DNA of 52,216 nt, taken from contig CANPXL010000020.1 of the NCBI GenBank assembly GCA_947586055.1, positions 1 to 52,216 on the forward strand. The letters run 5' to 3'. The notes beneath the pieces were generated by a model. It did no database searches. It saw only the letters and a list, made by a program, of their open reading frames with translations, and had not been told where the DNA came from. Numbering within the stretch: the first letter of the stretch is position 1; each line of letters begins with the position of its first letter. The position numbers and the translations under genes are program-made. This document shows, piece by piece, positions 16,779-25,470 of the stretch. The DNA comes from an uncultured Acetatifactor sp. (GTDB lineage: Bacteria; Bacillota; Clostridia; Lachnospirales; Lachnospiraceae).

Positions 16779-16848
16779 AGAAATGATTTTCCCGGGGCAA
16801 CACGATCGTCCCGGCGCATTGCCAACGGGAATAAGGAAGGATAACGGC

Positions 16849-17235
16849 ATGGAAACGGGAAAAATCCTCATGGAACTGCGCAAAGAGAAAAATCTGGGTC
16901 AGAAGGAGCTTGCAGCCTACTTAAGCCTGTCCACCGGCACGATCTCAAACTACGAAAACGGCGTCCACTCTCCTGATCTGGTCACCCTTTGCAAACTGGC
17001 GGATTATTTTGACGTGACTACCGACTATCTCTTAAACCGCACTGCCTACCGCTATTCCGCAAAAAAGATGGATCAGCACCTGAGCAGGGATTACACGCTG
17101 TCGGATGTGGTGGATACCGTTCTCACCTTTAATTCCGTCTCCATCGGGCACCTGATGGAATACGCCAGATTCCTGCAGTATGAACAGGAAAAAGGAGAAC
17201 CGGAAAACGGAAAGCGCAGGAAAAGAAACGAATGA
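16849..17235 (+). CDS. XRE family transcriptional regulator
   Basis: 128 residues from the ATG at 16849, preceded by AAGGAAGGATAACGGC. An N-terminal Cro/CI-type helix-turn-helix (about 5-62) is clear: LRKEKNLGQKELAAYL, LSTGTISNYENG, LVTLCKLADYFDVTTDYLL. The rest (63-128) is a short helical tail with a basic end and may serve for dimerisation. Target genes are unknown; it may act on itself. The stop codon lies in the loop of a perfect 21-bp hairpin shared with the convergent TPR gene. Confidence 0.88.
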   Translation: METGKILMELRKEKNLGQKELAAYLSLSTGTISNYENGVHSPDLVTLCKLADYFDVTTDYLLNRTAYRYSAKKMDQHLSRDYTLSDVVDTVLTFNSVSIGHLMEYARFLQYEQEKGEPENGKRRKRNE

Positions 17236-17256
17236 CCTGCGCTTTCCGTTTTCCGG
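17200..17256. terminator. Perfect 21-bp inverted repeat between convergent genes
   Basis: Arms at 17200-17220 and 17236-17256 are perfectly complementary (CCGGAAAACGGAAAGCGCAGG on the plus strand, split as CCGGAAAACGG and AAAGCGCAGG). The 15-nt loop contains the end and stop codon of the XRE gene; the TPR stop lies two bases beyond the right arm. It probably terminates transcription from both sides, although the T runs are short. Confidence 0.7.
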
Positions 17257-17257
17257 T

Positions 17258-18313
17258 CTACCGCGTACTCAGAAAATCATATTCTCTTCTGGCCTGCTCG
17301 TCGTCCGGATAATTGTTGAGGTACTGATTCAGGAGCGCCGCCGCCTGTTCGTACTCTCCAAGATGCTCATAGGCCGTGATCTCGTTAAAGGACAGCGTCT
17401 GCAGGATTGGATCGTCCTCCAGCTGCATGCCCGCCTGAAACGCTTCCAGCGCTTTCCGGTAATCCCCCCGCGCCATCTCGCACAAACCCAGCTGATTATA
17501 GAGTTCCGCGCTGCCTTCGTTGCTGCTTAAATAGCTGTTGTACACGTTCGCGGCATAGTTATAGTCCCCGGTTGCCTCGTAGGACCGCCCCAGATACAGA
17601 TAGCTCTTCTCGCCGCCCTTCTCCTTTGCCTCTTCCAGCGCCAGATACGCCTTCTCATACTCTCCCAGGTAATAGTAGATCCGGCCCATGACGTAAGTGT
17701 CCATCTTTTTCCCGCCCCGGTCCAGAGCCGCCTGAAGATAATCCTGTCCCACATCGGTATATCCAAAATGCGCCAGCACCTCGTAAATCTCAATGAGCAT
17801 GTCATAGTCTTCCGGCGCCAGTCCGATGGCTTTGTCGAAATCCTTCTTCGCGGCCTCGTACCCGCCCTGGTTCATTCTGACGTTTCCCCTCAGGAAATAG
17901 GCGTCCGCCTCTTCTCCCCGCAGCGCCAGGATCGCGTCGTACGTCTTTTCCGCGCTGTCGTACTCGCCGTTCTTGGTATATGCGGCGGCCAGATAATAGT
18001 TCAGATCGAAGTCGACGTCTTTCACAAGCCCGTTTCCGGCGGACAGCGCCGACCGGAAATATTCCGCTGCGTCCGCATACCGGGTCAGTCCCATGCAGGC
18101 GATCCCTCTGGCGCGGTGAACCAGGCGGATATCCTCTCCCTCTTTCTCCGCTTCGTCCAGTTTTTCCAGCGCCTCCTGATAGTCAAAGGTCCGGATCAGC
18201 GCCATCGCCTCCTGGGTTTTCTCCCCTTCCCCTCCGCAGCCGGCGCACACCGTCACAAGGAGCAGGCAGACCGCCGCGCCTATCATCTTTTTCCGTATTT
18301 TTCCGAATGACAT
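17258..18313 (-). CDS. TPR-repeat lipoprotein
   Basis: 351 residues. A lipoprotein signal peptide is clear: basic MSFGKIRKK, hydrophobic core, and lipobox VCAGC with Cys25 or so as the acylated residue. The rest is a run of about eight tetratricopeptide repeats (patterns such as GLTRYADAAEYFRSAL, LGEYEKAYLALEEA, ARGDYRKALEAFQAGM). TPR solenoids bind protein partners; here the protein should sit on the outer face of the cytoplasmic membrane. The partner is unknown. It lies 69 bp downstream of mscL on the same strand and could be cotranscribed with it. Confidence 0.88.
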   Translation of the reverse strand: MSFGKIRKKMIGAAVCLLLVTVCAGCGGEGEKTQEAMALIRTFDYQEALEKLDEAEKEGEDIRLVHRARGIACMGLTRYADAAEYFRSALSAGNGLVKDVDFDLNYYLAAAYTKNGEYDSAEKTYDAILALRGEEADAYFLRGNVRMNQGGYEAAKKDFDKAIGLAPEDYDMLIEIYEVLAHFGYTDVGQDYLQAALDRGGKKMDTYVMGRIYYYLGEYEKAYLALEEAKEKGGEKSYLYLGRSYEATGDYNYAANVYNSYLSSNEGSAELYNQLGLCEMARGDYRKALEAFQAGMQLEDDPILQTLSFNEITAYEHLGEYEQAAALLNQYLNNYPDDEQARREYDFLSTR

Positions 18314-18382
18314 ATACCCTCAAATCCGCCGCGATGCGGCACGAGACAAAGGCCGGAAGCCGCACGGCTTACAGACCCGTTT

Positions 18383-18874
18383 TCATGCGTCCTGCTGTAT
18401 CTCTTCCAGCTGCGAGGTGCAGTGCGGGCATCTTGTTGCGTCGATTGCGATCTCGCTCTTGCAGAACGGACATTTTTTTGTGGTAGGAGCGGCGGGCGCC
18501 GCTTCCTCATGGTGGAACCGGCTGCTGACGGCATTGATGCCCTTCAGCAGAAGGAAAATGACCAGCGCCGTGATCAGGAAGTTGATCACCGCCGTAATAA
18601 AGTTACCGTAATACAGAACGGGCGCGTTTTCGCCGCTTCCCATCTTCAGCTTCAGGCCGGAGAAATCCGTTCCGCCGAAAATCCCCAGTATGGGCGTCAG
18701 CAAATCCTGGTTCAGCGACGTCACAATGGAGGTGAACGCGCCGCCCACGATCACGCCGACCGCCATATCCATCACGTTGCCGCGCATGATAAATTTCTTG
18801 AATTCCGCAACAAATCCCCTGCCTTTTTCTCTGCCCTTACCTTTTTCTTTTTCTCTGTTCTTTTCCCTGCTCAT
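18383..18874 (-). CDS. mscL: Large-conductance mechanosensitive channel with C-terminal zinc ribbon
   Basis: 163 residues from the ATG at 18874 (an in-frame TTG precedes it directly; GGAGGAGAAG is the ribosome binding site). The channel core is typical MscL: EFKKFIMRGNVMDMAVGVIVGGAF for the N-terminal helix and TM1, a periplasmic loop with GLKLKMG, and TM2 AVINFLITALVIFLLL. Two features are unusual: a basic Lys/Glu/Arg-rich N-terminal extension of about 20 residues, and a C-terminal extension with a zinc-ribbon-like pair CPFC ... CPHC in place of the common helical bundle end. It releases solutes on osmotic downshock. Confidence 0.93.
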   Translation of the reverse strand: MSREKNREKEKGKGREKGRGFVAEFKKFIMRGNVMDMAVGVIVGGAFTSIVTSLNQDLLTPILGIFGGTDFSGLKLKMGSGENAPVLYYGNFITAVINFLITALVIFLLLKGINAVSSRFHHEEAAPAAPTTKKCPFCKSEIAIDATRCPHCTSQLEEIQQDA

Positions 18875-19023
18875 CAATCTTCTCCTCCCGCCGCGGAATG
18901 CGACGGCCGCCTGTAAAACGGCTCGCCCCGCGCCTTTTGCTGTTTTCCGCTGTATTTCTGAGAGATCCGTCTCGGATGTCCCCCCGGAACAATCCCGTTT
19001 GTCCGCACAGCCTGTCCTCTATC

Positions 19024-19052
19024 ATCTTACCACAACCCGCCGCTCTCCACAA
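19024..19052 (-). promoter_or_regulatory. Promoter of mscL
   Basis: On the minus strand TTGTGG (19052-19047), 17-bp spacer, TAAGAT (19029-19024), about 150 bp upstream of mscL. Confidence 0.5.
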
Positions 19053-19065
19053 GACCACACGCCAC

Positions 19066-19094
19066 TTTTCAAGCGCAGATTTTTATGTTACAAT
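19066..19094 (+). promoter_or_regulatory. Probable promoter of the DUF4317-GH2 operon
   Basis: TTTTCA (19066-19071), 17-bp spacer, TACAAT (19089-19094). The -35 is weak. It is divergent from the mscL promoter. Confidence 0.4.
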
Positions 19095-19219
19095 GTTTGA
19101 TACATGCCCGGCCCGCAGGATGGCCGAGACGGCCCGACAGGCGCGGACAGGCCGCGGCCGGGAACCATGCGGACAAATCCGGAACACAAAAAAGCTTTCG
19201 GAAAGCAGGAGGTAACCCT

Positions 19220-20371
19220 ATGACAAGACAGGAGACGGCGGAGATCAAGAAGCTTCTCACGCCCAAAAAGTGCTCTATCACGCGCATCTGCGGCTGCTAT
19301 GTGGACGGCGAAAAAAACAAGAAGACCAAATTAAAACAGTCCTTTCTTGCGCTTCCCGAGGAGGAAATGTTCAAATACTTTGAAATCCTGAGAAAGACTC
19401 TCTCCGGAACGATCGGCAAAAACCTTCTCACGCTGGAGTTTCCCCTCGCCAGCGAAGAGACCGGCGGAACCCAGGATTTCCTGCTGCGCCTGCGCGACAG
19501 CAAGCTGAAGGACGATATCCTGCTGGAAGAGTTTTACGACAGAATCATCGACAGTTACGAGTATGTGGGAAATTATCTGATTCTTGTGGTACACGACATG
19601 TACGACGTGCCCGGGCGCACTCTGGACGGCATCGAAATGGAGGACGCGTCCGACGAGGTCTACGAATACATACTGGCCTGCGTCTGTCCCGTTGAGCTTT
19701 CAAAGCCGGGACTGTCTTATGACGCGGCGGAAAACACTTTCCGCAACCGGATCCGGGACTGGGTGGTGGGACTGCCCGACACGGGCTTTCTCTTCCCTGC
19801 TTTCCATGACCGCGGCAGCGATATCCACAGCACGCTCTATTATTCCAAAGATCCCGAGGAACTGAGGGACGGATTTGTGGACCGGCTGCTGGGCTGTCCC
19901 CTTCCCCTGTCCGCAGGCAGCCAGAAGGAAACCTTTCAGACGCTTGTGGAGGAGACTCTGGGCGATGACTGCGATATCGAAGCCGTAAAGACCATACACG
20001 AAAAATTAAACGAGATGGCCGAGGGACACAAGGATGAGCCCCAGCCCTTTATGCTGGACAGAAACGAGGTAAAGACCGTTCTCGCACAGAGCGGCGTCTC
20101 CAACGACAGACTGGCGCAGTTCGACAGACATTACGACGAGACCGCCGGGGAAAACGCTTCCCTGTTCGCCGGCAATGTGATCAACACAAGGACTTTTGAG
20201 GTCAAAACCCCCGACGTTGTCATCCGGGTCAATCCCGAGCGGACGGATCTGGTCGGGACGGAAGTGATAAACGGCCGGGAATGCCTCGTCATCCAGCTGG
20301 ACGGCGGCGTGGAGGTAAACGGGATCACAGTACATGCCGGAAGACTTCGAGACGACGAAGAAGAGATTTGA
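19220..20371 (+). CDS. DUF4317 family protein
   Basis: 383 residues from the ATG at 19220, preceded by AGGAGG. The N-terminus (IKKLLTPKKCSITRICGCYVDGEKNK) is the family signature of DUF4317, common in Lachnospiraceae and of unknown function. No signal peptide or membrane segment; the protein is acidic and probably cytoplasmic. The N-terminal Cys pair in ITRICGCY is conserved in the relatives I recall. The gene ends 13 bp before the GH2 hydrolase and is likely cotranscribed with it, though nothing in the sequence links the two roles. Confidence 0.82.
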   Translation: MTRQETAEIKKLLTPKKCSITRICGCYVDGEKNKKTKLKQSFLALPEEEMFKYFEILRKTLSGTIGKNLLTLEFPLASEETGGTQDFLLRLRDSKLKDDILLEEFYDRIIDSYEYVGNYLILVVHDMYDVPGRTLDGIEMEDASDEVYEYILACVCPVELSKPGLSYDAAENTFRNRIRDWVVGLPDTGFLFPAFHDRGSDIHSTLYYSKDPEELRDGFVDRLLGCPLPLSAGSQKETFQTLVEETLGDDCDIEAVKTIHEKLNEMAEGHKDEPQPFMLDRNEVKTVLAQSGVSNDRLAQFDRHYDETAGENASLFAGNVINTRTFEVKTPDVVIRVNPERTDLVGTEVINGRECLVIQLDGGVEVNGITVHAGRLRDDEEEI

Positions 20372-20384
20372 AAGGAGTCCCCTC

Positions 20385-23102
20385 ATGACAGAAAAGATGG
20401 ATCTCACGGACAAAGAATGGCGCTTCCTGTTAAGCGGCGAAATGCCAGAGCCGGACGCGCCGCTTACGGACAGCATCCGCCTGCCCTCGACGGTGCAGCA
20501 GGCCGGGAAATCTCCCGTCACCGACGAACGAAGCGACGGCTTTCTCACGGATCCCCGCCGTTTTGAGGGGTACGCCCTCTATGAGCGCACGGTGGAGCTT
20601 ACGCCCGCCGCAGCGGGACGCGATCTTTTCCTTGTGCTGGAACGCACCCGCACCAGCCGGCTTTGGATCGACGGCAGCTATGCGGGGACCCAAAACAGTC
20701 TCTGCACCCCGCACAGATACCGGATCACGGAGTATTTTAAAAACGCGCCCCTGCGCATTCTTCTCATGGTGGACAATGTCTCCTGCCCCGTTCCGGGCGG
20801 CCACATGACTTCCCAGGACACTCAGACCAACTGGCTCGGCGTCACGGGAGCCGTTTACATTGAATACAGAAATTTTCTGCGGTTCGAGAACGTCAGGATT
20901 TTTCCCGATCCCGCCGCGGAAAGCGTGACCGTAACGGGCGTCGTCACAGGCGGGGAAAAGATCCGGCTTTCCGCCGAAGTAGAGGGCTTTCCGAAAAAGA
21001 CTGTGACGCTGACAAAAGAGACGCCTTCCTTCGTCTATGAGATGAAGGGCGCCGAACGCTGGAGCGAACATAACCCTGTCTCCTATATTATGACCCTGTC
21101 TTCGGACGGGGACGTAACCCGCATTCCGTTCGGCATGCGTCGGTTTCAGGTCTGCGGGCGGGATTTTCTGCTCAACGGAGAAAAGATTTTCCTGCGGGGC
21201 AGGCACGACGGTATGCTCTTTCCCCTGACCGGCGCCGCTCCCACGGACACGGACAGCTGGCTGAAGGTCATGAAAACCGCCAGAGAGTACGGTATCAACC
21301 ATTTCCGCTTCCACACCTGCTGCCCTCCGGAGGCGGCTTTTCTGGCCGCGGATCAGACCGGGATTTATCTGGAGCCGGAACTGCCCTTCTGGGGAACGGT
21401 GGAGGAAGAGATCACTCCGGCCCAGCAGTATCTCATCGACGAGGGTTTCCGGATTCTCGACAGCTTTGCCAACCACCCCTCCTTCTTCGCCCTTTCTCTG
21501 GGGAACGAACTCTGGGGAAGCAAAGAACGACTCAACGCCATCCTCGGCGGATATAAAAGCTACGACCCGCGCCCGCTCTATACCCAGGGGTCCAACAACT
21601 TCCAGTTCAGCCCCTGTACGGTGGAAAACGACGACTTTTTTGTGGGCGTGCGCTTTTCGAGAGACCGGCTGTTCCGGGGTTCCTACGCTATGTGCGACGC
21701 TCCCCAGGGCCATATCCAGACCGCCCCGCCCAATTCGGACTACTCCTATGATGCAAACATCCGCCCGGCATCCGTAAGCGGCGAAAGAAAAGCCGGCGGC
21801 ACCACCCTGATCCAGTACGGCACGGGTGTAAAGGCCGTCAGTGTGGACGCGGGAGAAGAGTTCATCGCCGAAATGCCGGTGGTGTCCCATGAAATCGGAC
21901 AGTATTTCATGTACCCGGATTACAGTGAAATTCCAAGATACACAGGCGTACTTAAGCCCTATAACCTTGAGATTTTCCGCGACCGGCTGCGGGAAGCGGG
22001 ACTGCTTTCTCTCGCGGACCGGTATTTTCTCTCGTCCGGGCGTTTTGCGGCGGATTGTTACAAAAGCGAGATCGAAACCGCCCTGCGCTCAAAAGAGCTT
22101 TCCGGTTTCCAGCTTCTGGACCTTCAGGATTTTACCGGTCAGGGAACAGCCCTTGTGGGAATCCTAAACTCCCTTTTGGATAACAAGGGCATTATCACAG
22201 CGGAAAAATGGCGCAGCTTCTGCAATGACAGAGTGATTCTGGGCTGTCTGCCCGGCTTCGTCCATTCCGCCCGGGATACGGTGCGCGTAGGGGTAAAGCT
22301 GTACCATTACGGAAAGACGGCCGATACGGACCCTTCGGTAACGCTGCGGCTTTCCGGGGAGGACGGACTTCTCTGGCAGGCAGAGGTCTCCAGAAAGGGC
22401 GTCTTCCGGGGCGGCGTCTTTGACATCGGCTGCGCCGACCTGAAGATCCCCGAAATCCAGCGGCCCATGAAGGCGGTTCTCTCCCTCGCCTGCGCCGATC
22501 TGGAGAACGAATACACCCTCTGGCTCTATCCCTCTTTTGAAGGCGGGCTGCCTTCCGGCCTGACCGTAACCCACAGCTGGCGGGAGGCGAAGACCGCCCT
22601 GTCGCAGGGCAAAAACGTGCTGTTCTTCCCGAAGGATCTTTCCGACGCCGTCTCCCTCGAGGGGACCTACTGCACGGATTTCTGGAACTATCCCATGTTC
22701 CGTTCCATTTCAGAGTCCATGAACAGGCCCCTTCCCGTGGGAACGCTTGGCCTGCTCATCGACAACCGCCACCCGGCCCTTGCCGGTTTCCCTTCGGAAA
22801 CCTATTCCACTCCCCAGTGGTACACCATTGTCAGCCGGTCCCGGGCGCTGATTCTCGATGGCGTCCCTCTGGAACCCATTGTGCGGACCATCGACAACTG
22901 CGCCCGCAACCACAGCCTTGCCACCGTCTTTGAGACCGTCACGGGGGGCGGAAGGCTTCTGGTATGCACGGCGGATCTGGAGGACGGCTCTTCCCCCGCC
23001 TGCCGCTGTCTTTACAGAAGCCTTGCGGATTACGCCGCGTCGGAAGCCTTCGCGCCCCGGCAGGCAGTTTCCGTTGAGATTCTGGACCGGCTCTTTTCCT
23101 GA
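20385..23102 (+). CDS. Glycoside hydrolase family 2 protein
   Basis: 905 residues from the ATG at 20385 (AAAGGAG upstream). Layout: a sugar-binding jelly-roll (about 10-165), an immunoglobulin-like domain (about 168-255), then a TIM barrel whose start is FLLNGEKIFLRGRHDG (261-276). The general acid/base is Glu375 in SLGNELWG, and the nucleophile is probably Glu503 in VVSHEIGQY. About 300 further residues form C-terminal beta domains. There is no signal peptide, so it acts on imported oligosaccharides. The exact specificity within GH2 (beta-galactosidase, glucuronidase, mannosidase or another) is not evident. Second gene after DUF4317. Confidence 0.85.
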   Translation: MTEKMDLTDKEWRFLLSGEMPEPDAPLTDSIRLPSTVQQAGKSPVTDERSDGFLTDPRRFEGYALYERTVELTPAAAGRDLFLVLERTRTSRLWIDGSYAGTQNSLCTPHRYRITEYFKNAPLRILLMVDNVSCPVPGGHMTSQDTQTNWLGVTGAVYIEYRNFLRFENVRIFPDPAAESVTVTGVVTGGEKIRLSAEVEGFPKKTVTLTKETPSFVYEMKGAERWSEHNPVSYIMTLSSDGDVTRIPFGMRRFQVCGRDFLLNGEKIFLRGRHDGMLFPLTGAAPTDTDSWLKVMKTAREYGINHFRFHTCCPPEAAFLAADQTGIYLEPELPFWGTVEEEITPAQQYLIDEGFRILDSFANHPSFFALSLGNELWGSKERLNAILGGYKSYDPRPLYTQGSNNFQFSPCTVENDDFFVGVRFSRDRLFRGSYAMCDAPQGHIQTAPPNSDYSYDANIRPASVSGERKAGGTTLIQYGTGVKAVSVDAGEEFIAEMPVVSHEIGQYFMYPDYSEIPRYTGVLKPYNLEIFRDRLREAGLLSLADRYFLSSGRFAADCYKSEIETALRSKELSGFQLLDLQDFTGQGTALVGILNSLLDNKGIITAEKWRSFCNDRVILGCLPGFVHSARDTVRVGVKLYHYGKTADTDPSVTLRLSGEDGLLWQAEVSRKGVFRGGVFDIGCADLKIPEIQRPMKAVLSLACADLENEYTLWLYPSFEGGLPSGLTVTHSWREAKTALSQGKNVLFFPKDLSDAVSLEGTYCTDFWNYPMFRSISESMNRPLPVGTLGLLIDNRHPALAGFPSETYSTPQWYTIVSRSRALILDGVPLEPIVRTIDNCARNHSLATVFETVTGGGRLLVCTADLEDGSSPACRCLYRSLADYAASEAFAPRQAVSVEILDRLFS

Positions 23103-23105
23103 GAC

Positions 23106-23335
23106 TGCAGGACGGTTCCTCTCCGAAAAGCTGCAGGCCAGTTCTTCTCTGGGAAACCGCAGGCCGGTTCCTCTCTGGGAAGCTGCAGGACAGTTCCTTT
23201 TCCGGAAAGCTGCAGGCCGGTTCCTTTTCCGGAAGCTACAGGCCGGTTCCTCTCTGGGAAACCGCAGGCCGGTTCCTCTCCGGGGATTCCGGACAGATTT
23301 TTCCAAAACAGACTGCGGACCGGCTTTTTCCAAGC
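23106..23335. repeat. Imperfect 26-bp tandem repeat, about nine units
   Basis: Units start with GCAGG(C/A)C(G/A)GTTCC and end with a GGAAGCT or GGAAACC variant. Six units are 26 bp, others 27 or degenerate, and the last two (from about 23290) are diverged. A period of 26 is not a multiple of three and several frames stay open by repetition only, so it is probably noncoding. It fills the gap between the convergent GH2 and subtilase genes. Confidence 0.8.
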
Positions 23336-25329
23336 TACCGGGGAAGACTCTGCGCAACGCAGAGACTTCCCCATCCCGTCTTATCGTTCGGAACGTCCGG
23401 ATCTCCCCGCAGCGGTCTCGCCCCTTTTCTCAAATACGCCTTCACCTTCTCCCCGTATAAAAAAGGATCGTTTCCTCTCACAATCCCCCATTCCATCAAA
23501 AGCGCCGCGCTGCCGGTAACCACAGGCGCGGCAAAAGAAGTTCCCGTCACGGGCGTATATCCCCCGTACAGATCCGGCGCCAGAACATTCACCCCCGGCG
23601 CCACGAGATCCGGTTTCGCCATCCCGGACGTCACAACCCCCAGGGTTCTCTCCGTATCCCCATACCCCCTGCCGGAAAAGTCGGCGTAGGCGTTATAAAC
23701 GCTTGTATAGGCGCCCACCGTGACCACCCTGGCCGCTGTGGAGGGAATCGTCAGCGTCGCTTCCGGCGTGGACCGGAAAAAACCGGTGGATGCGTTGCGC
23801 ACCGTCCCGGAGGGCAGGTAGAAATAATACTTCCCCGTCACAACCCTCACCGGCTCCAGAAAAAAAGTCCAGACTCCGCTGTTGAGATAAGGTCCGCCGA
23901 AAGGCAGAAATTCCAGATAGATTTCCTGCGCCGCCGAATAGGGGGAGGGTTCTCCAAAAAAGACCAGAAGCTCCGTCTCTTCCAGCGTCAGGGTATACTT
24001 TCCTCCCTCGATCCGCCCGGAAAGCTCCGCTTCGCTTCCCCCCGGGGAGCGAAGCCGGATCCGGTATTCGTCGCTGTAATTTTTCCAGAGCTGTACATTC
24101 AGGCTGCGTTCGTACTCTGCCACCGCAAGCTCCACCGCCGCCGTGCGCCATTCCCGCCCTTGCGAAACCGCCGCGCCCACGGCATTTCCGAAACCGACAC
24201 CCGATGTGACGCCTGCGCCGAAAGATGTGTCATTTATCCCCTCCCCGGCTGCAAGACTTCCTGCAAGATGGCCCCCGTTCGCAGCCTCATTGCCGCTTCC
24301 CACACAGATCACGGTCCGCCCCACCTCCGCCGCATTGTCCAGAAAGCGCTCCAGCAGAGAGCTCCCGTCATGGGCGCCATAATTATTTCCGAAGCTTAAG
24401 TTGACGGCCAGTGGCATCTGCATCTGTACCGCTTTATTGACCGCATAGGTCAGTCCCCGCATGATCTCTGTGGTGCGTGGAAAAGAGACCGCCGACGGCA
24501 GTCCCAGTTTTACGATGAGAAGATCCGCCCGGGGAGCCACCCCCTGATACGATCCGCTTCTTCCCGCGGCGATGCCTGCCACGGCGGTACCATGTCCGCT
24601 GGTGTCCACCGTCGGCAGAAGGCGGTATTGACTGTATGGGTCATTTTCTGCCAGCGCCCGGTTGATCTGCTCCTCCGTAAACTCCACTCCCTGCGCAAAC
24701 CCCGCAGGCGGCAGGCGCCTTTCTGTTTCCGCTTCTTCGACGGCTCCGGTTCCGCCCGTTCCGGCAGATCCGGTTCCGCTTCCGCCGCCCCCGGTTTCTT
24801 CCTGTCCGCCGACCCCGGCTCCGTTCTCTCCCATCCCGTTTTCCGTACTCCGCGCCCCGCTCTCCGGCCGCAGGGTCTGATCCCAGAGATACCGGATCCG
24901 TGTGCTGCCGTCCGCATTTCTGAATTCCGGCAGCCTGTAATCGATGCCTGAGTCCAGCACCGCAACCAATACCCCTTCTCCCGTCAGAAAGGGGTCCCGC
25001 CCGGTCACCTGTATCACACAGGAATCTTCCGTGGGACCCACAGCATCATAGAAAAATCTCTTTGGCTTTTCCACATATTCGATCTCAGGGATTTCCGCGA
25101 TCTGCTCTACCAGTCCCTCCGGGACCGTCAGGACGGCGTAGCCCGCAAGCAGACGCTCCACCGTCACCCCCAGCCCCTCCAGCCCGGAAAGATTCCCATG
25201 GTATTTTACGATCAGTTCCCACCTCTTCGTCTCCCGGTCAAACCCTACGTTCAGATCCTCCGTCCGCGCCCTGTCCTCCTCGGACGTCTCAAGCGCAAGC
25301 TGCAGTTGATCTTCCAGCTTCTGGTTCAT
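23335..25329 (-). CDS. Subtilisin-like S8 peptidase, Csp-like candidate
   Basis: 664 residues from the ATG at 25329 (GGAGTGG upstream). The catalytic triad is Asp126 (VAVLDSGID), His246 (DTSGHGTAVAGI) and Ser598 (GTSFAAPVV); the oxyanion Asn is probably in GSGNEA. A prodomain-like part (about 1-100) precedes the catalytic domain. Odd features are a low-complexity Gly/Glu insertion (about 157-200) and a large insert between His and Ser that carries a beta-rich domain. No signal peptide is present. Clostridial Csp germination proteases have this layout, and a sigma-E-like promoter directly upstream supports mother-cell expression. The last codons form a GC-rich hairpin at 23340-23372. Confidence 0.88.
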   Translation of the reverse strand: MNQKLEDQLQLALETSEEDRARTEDLNVGFDRETKRWELIVKYHGNLSGLEGLGVTVERLLAGYAVLTVPEGLVEQIAEIPEIEYVEKPKRFFYDAVGPTEDSCVIQVTGRDPFLTGEGVLVAVLDSGIDYRLPEFRNADGSTRIRYLWDQTLRPESGARSTENGMGENGAGVGGQEETGGGGSGTGSAGTGGTGAVEEAETERRLPPAGFAQGVEFTEEQINRALAENDPYSQYRLLPTVDTSGHGTAVAGIAAGRSGSYQGVAPRADLLIVKLGLPSAVSFPRTTEIMRGLTYAVNKAVQMQMPLAVNLSFGNNYGAHDGSSLLERFLDNAAEVGRTVICVGSGNEAANGGHLAGSLAAGEGINDTSFGAGVTSGVGFGNAVGAAVSQGREWRTAAVELAVAEYERSLNVQLWKNYSDEYRIRLRSPGGSEAELSGRIEGGKYTLTLEETELLVFFGEPSPYSAAQEIYLEFLPFGGPYLNSGVWTFFLEPVRVVTGKYYFYLPSGTVRNASTGFFRSTPEATLTIPSTAARVVTVGAYTSVYNAYADFSGRGYGDTERTLGVVTSGMAKPDLVAPGVNVLAPDLYGGYTPVTGTSFAAPVVTGSAALLMEWGIVRGNDPFLYGEKVKAYLRKGARPLRGDPDVPNDKTGWGSLCVAQSLPR
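23340..23372 (-). other. GC-rich hairpin in the 3' end of the subtilase gene
   Basis: GGGGAAG, CTCTGCG and their complements form a 14-bp stem with one symmetric A-A mismatch and a 3-nt loop, inside the last codons. No T run follows on either strand, so it may protect the mRNA end rather than terminate. Confidence 0.5.
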
Positions 25330-25359
25330 AAAATCCACTCCGTAAACGGTTGTTGAAAC

Positions 25360-25388
25360 ATTGTATGGGAAATTCCGGGAAAATATCC
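25360..25388 (-). promoter_or_regulatory. Sigma-E-like sporulation promoter of the subtilase gene
   Basis: On the minus strand GGATATT (25388-25382), 14-bp spacer, CATACAAT (25367-25360). The Bacillus sigma-E consensus is KMATATT, 14-15 bp, CATACAHT; only one position differs. The start codon follows about 30 bp downstream. No sigma-A promoter of similar quality was seen. Confidence 0.6.
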
Positions 25389-25431
25389 TGCCATCCCTTC
25401 CTGAAACGCCAGCCTTCCCGGGCGCCGCCCC

Positions 25432-25470
25432 TGCATGTCCTTGCATGTACTTACATGTCCTACATGTATT
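25432..25470. repeat. Four-copy 10-bp tandem repeat
   Basis: TGCATGTCCT, TGCATGTACT, TACATGTCCT and ACATGTATT follow one another with a period of about 10 bp. It overlaps the last codons and stop of the second membrane gene and lies upstream of the subtilase promoter. Confidence 0.6.

Noticed and set aside
23106..23335. CRISPR array
   Set aside because: Units are contiguous and similar throughout, with no unique spacers, and no cas gene is in the window.
22710..23460. Open frames through the 26-bp repeats with repeating peptides
   Set aside because: Frames are open in several phases because of repetition; no start signal and no conserved domain.
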